Source: J038 sp034437535 (GTDB taxonomy: Bacteria; Chloroflexota; Anaerolineae; Aggregatilineales; Phototrophicaceae). From it: DNA of 64,000 nucleotides. The stretch is from NCBI GenBank assembly GCA_034437535.1, contig DAOTTZ010000032.1, positions 40,232 to 104,231 of the forward strand. The letters are read 5' to 3'. Of the stretch, positions 62,647 to 64,000 are shown piece by piece. Below the pieces are notes generated by a model. That model worked only from the letters and a program-made list of their open reading frames with translations, did not search any database and had not been told where the DNA came from. Both the position numbers and the translations under genes were made by a program. Positions within the stretch are counted from its first letter, which is position 1. The number at the start of each line of letters is the position of its first letter.

Positions 62647-63576
62647 ATGACCGACTTATCAATCATCATCGTGAACTGGAACGTGCGCGACATGCTGGTC
62701 GATTGTCTGGCAAGCATCGAAGCCAACCGGGGGGCATTGGCCGTACAGACCATCGTCGTTGATTCCGCCAGCACCGACGACTCGGTGCCGATGCTCCGTG
62801 AACACTTTCCCTGGGTCGAGCTTCTACCCCAGGCTGAAAATGTCGGCTTCACACGCGGCAACAACATCGGGTTGGCAAAGGCAACGGGCCGCCATCTGCT
62901 TCTGCTCAACCCGGATACAGTCGTACTAGATGACGCCCTCCAGCAGATGGTGACCTACCTTGATGCACATCCGACCGTTGGCATCGTCGGCCCGCATACG
63001 CTGAATACCGATGGCACCCACCAATCAACCCGCCGCCGTTTTCCGACTGTCGCCAGCGCATTTTTTGAGAGCACCTGGCTCCAACCGCTGGCCCCCAGGG
63101 CGATACTCGACCGCTTTTATGTGCGGGATGTGGCCGACGATGCGGTCGCCCCGGTCGATTGGGTGCAGGGATCGGCACTGATGGCCCGGCGCGACGTGTA
63201 CGAGCAGATCGGCGGGTTGGATACCGATTACGTCATGTTTTCGGAGGAAGTTGATTGGTGCAAACGGGCGGCGGATGCTGGCTGGCGGGCCGTATACCTG
63301 GGGACGGCGCGAATCGTGCATCATGGCGGGGCCAGTACCGATCAAGTCATTGCCAATAAGCACATTTACTTCCAGCAGAGCAAGTTACGCTACTTCCGCA
63401 AACATCACGGCGCAAGCATCGCCTTGATCCTGCGGGGCTTTCTGTTGGCGACTTATCTATGGCAGATCAGCCTGGAAGCCGTAAAGGCCCTGGCCGGGAG
63501 CAAGCGTCCCCTGCGGCGAGAGCGCATCCGGGCGTATTGGCAGGTCGTCCGGTCTGGCTTGCGGGTGACAACCTGA
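62647..63576 (+). CDS. Family 2 glycosyltransferase (rhamnosyltransferase-like)
   Basis: A 309-residue GT-A glycosyltransferase. LSIIIVNWNVRDML, VDSASTDDSVPMLRE and LLLNPDTVV (DxD-type) mark the nucleotide-sugar site; DWVQGSALMARRDVYEQIGGLDTDYVMFSEEVDWCKR is typical of the rhamnosyltransferase group. A C-terminal hydrophobic segment (about 270-290) suggests membrane contact. Starts 4 bases after tatD and ends with TGATG overlap to the next gene. Confidence 0.88.
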   Translation: MTDLSIIIVNWNVRDMLVDCLASIEANRGALAVQTIVVDSASTDDSVPMLREHFPWVELLPQAENVGFTRGNNIGLAKATGRHLLLLNPDTVVLDDALQQMVTYLDAHPTVGIVGPHTLNTDGTHQSTRRRFPTVASAFFESTWLQPLAPRAILDRFYVRDVADDAVAPVDWVQGSALMARRDVYEQIGGLDTDYVMFSEEVDWCKRAADAGWRAVYLGTARIVHHGGASTDQVIANKHIYFQQSKLRYFRKHHGASIALILRGFLLATYLWQISLEAVKALAGSKRPLRRERIRAYWQVVRSGLRVTT

Positions 63577-64000
63577 TGCGAATCGGACTCATCGCCGGGG
63601 AATATCCGCCGATGGAAGGTGGCGTCGGGGCGTATACGCACGTCCTGGCGCACCACTTCGCAGACCTGGGGCACGACGTTATGATCTACGCTGACCAACG
63701 CGCCCAGGAACCCGACGACCGCATCCACCTGGACGCGACCATAGACCAGTGGACCTGGGGGAAAACGCGGCGCGTCTACCGCTGGGCACAGGATCACAAG
63801 CTGGACATTCTGAATCTGCAATTCGAGACCGCCGCCTTCGGCATGTCACCCTGGGTGCATTTTTTACCCGGTTACACGCGAGATTTCCCGCTGGTGACGA
63901 CGTTCCATGACATGCTGGTTCCGTACCTGTTTCCCAAAGCCGGGCCGCTCCGCGGTTGGATCGTCAACCGGCTGGCCCGTAAGTCCGACGGTGTGATCGT
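63576..64000 (+). CDS. Family 4 glycosyltransferase, 3' end beyond window
   Basis: The first 141 residues of a GT-B glycosyltransferase: IGLIAGEYPPMEGGVGAYTHVLAHHFADLGHDVMIY is the GT4 N-terminal Gly-rich donor/acceptor region, and LVTTFHDMLVPYLFP is a later conserved strand. The rest lies outside the window. The ATG overlaps the stop of the GT2 gene, so the two are coupled in a surface-polysaccharide cluster. Confidence 0.85.
   Translation, partial: MRIGLIAGEYPPMEGGVGAYTHVLAHHFADLGHDVMIYADQRAQEPDDRIHLDATIDQWTWGKTRRVYRWAQDHKLDILNLQFETAAFGMSPWVHFLPGYTRDFPLVTTFHDMLVPYLFPKAGPLRGWIVNRLARKSDGVI

Noticed and set aside
1..64000. CRISPR arrays, insertion sequences, integrases and rRNA/tRNA genes
   Set aside because: I saw no regularly spaced repeats, transposase motifs or conserved RNA gene signatures while reading both strands; a covariance or profile search could still find a weak one.

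Overview
The window is a gap-poor bacterial chromosome segment, moderately GC-rich. The gene content is typical of a heterotrophic member of the Chloroflexota (Anaerolineae-like). The assignment is an inference from three things: the alaS / baseplate-J-like membrane protein / ruvX / mltG neighbourhood, several large secreted DUF4397 proteins, and the many four-base ATGA overlaps. I see no tRNA or rRNA gene, insertion sequence, integrase, phage module or CRISPR array. No stretch longer than about 300 bases lacks a gene; the longest gaps (about 250 bases before the DUF4397/SH3 protein and about 225 before thiB) hold terminators and a riboswitch.

Layout, 1-8.7 kb: two small proteins, a membrane protein with a heterodimeric ABC exporter (minus strand), and a double-HTH regulator plus TPR protein that diverge from a soluble GAF-GAF-PAS histidine kinase. 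8.7-22.9 kb: a run of fifteen plus-strand genes built around a liu/atu-like acyl-CoA pathway (carboxyltransferase and biotin carboxylase subunits, acyl-CoA dehydrogenase, enoyl-CoA hydratase, and an AtuA protein whose small C-terminal domain is a separate gene), with methyltransferases, acetyltransferases, an esterase and an AlbA_2 protein mixed in. 22.8-26.8 kb: a thiamine ABC importer under a TPP riboswitch with an intrinsic terminator. 26.8-34.3 kb: a CoA-transferase-like alpha subunit coupled to an orphan peptide-type binding protein, secG, two tandem S41 proteases, an ADP-ribosylglycohydrolase-like protein that has lost its metal ligands, and the matching CoA-transferase-like beta subunit about 6 kb from its partner.

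34.3-47.8 kb: a duplicated TlpA-type thioredoxin coupled to a CcdA-like membrane protein, rtcB, a cyclic-nucleotide-binding protein, a DUF4397 protein, divergent tyrS and alaS, and a coupled series of alaS, baseplate-J-like protein and ruvX followed by mltG and a lipoprotein. 47.8-64 kb: pyrimidine-nucleoside phosphorylase, a membrane methyltransferase, a DsbA-like protein, an unusual CpaF/VirB11-like ATPase coupled to pncB, a PfkB kinase with ahcY (probable S-adenosylhomocysteine recycling), two very large DUF4397 proteins, and the start of a surface-polysaccharide cluster (NAD-sugar epimerase, GT2, and a GT4 cut by the window end) with a tatD gene.

The best leads for undescribed biology are five: the liu/atu directon with its inserted genes; the split CoA-transferase-like pair that lacks the usual catalytic glutamate; the degenerate ADP-ribosylglycohydrolase; the orphan secretion-type ATPase lacking its His box and coupled to NAD biosynthesis; and the expanded DUF4397 surface proteins. 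None is proven to be a new system from sequence alone.
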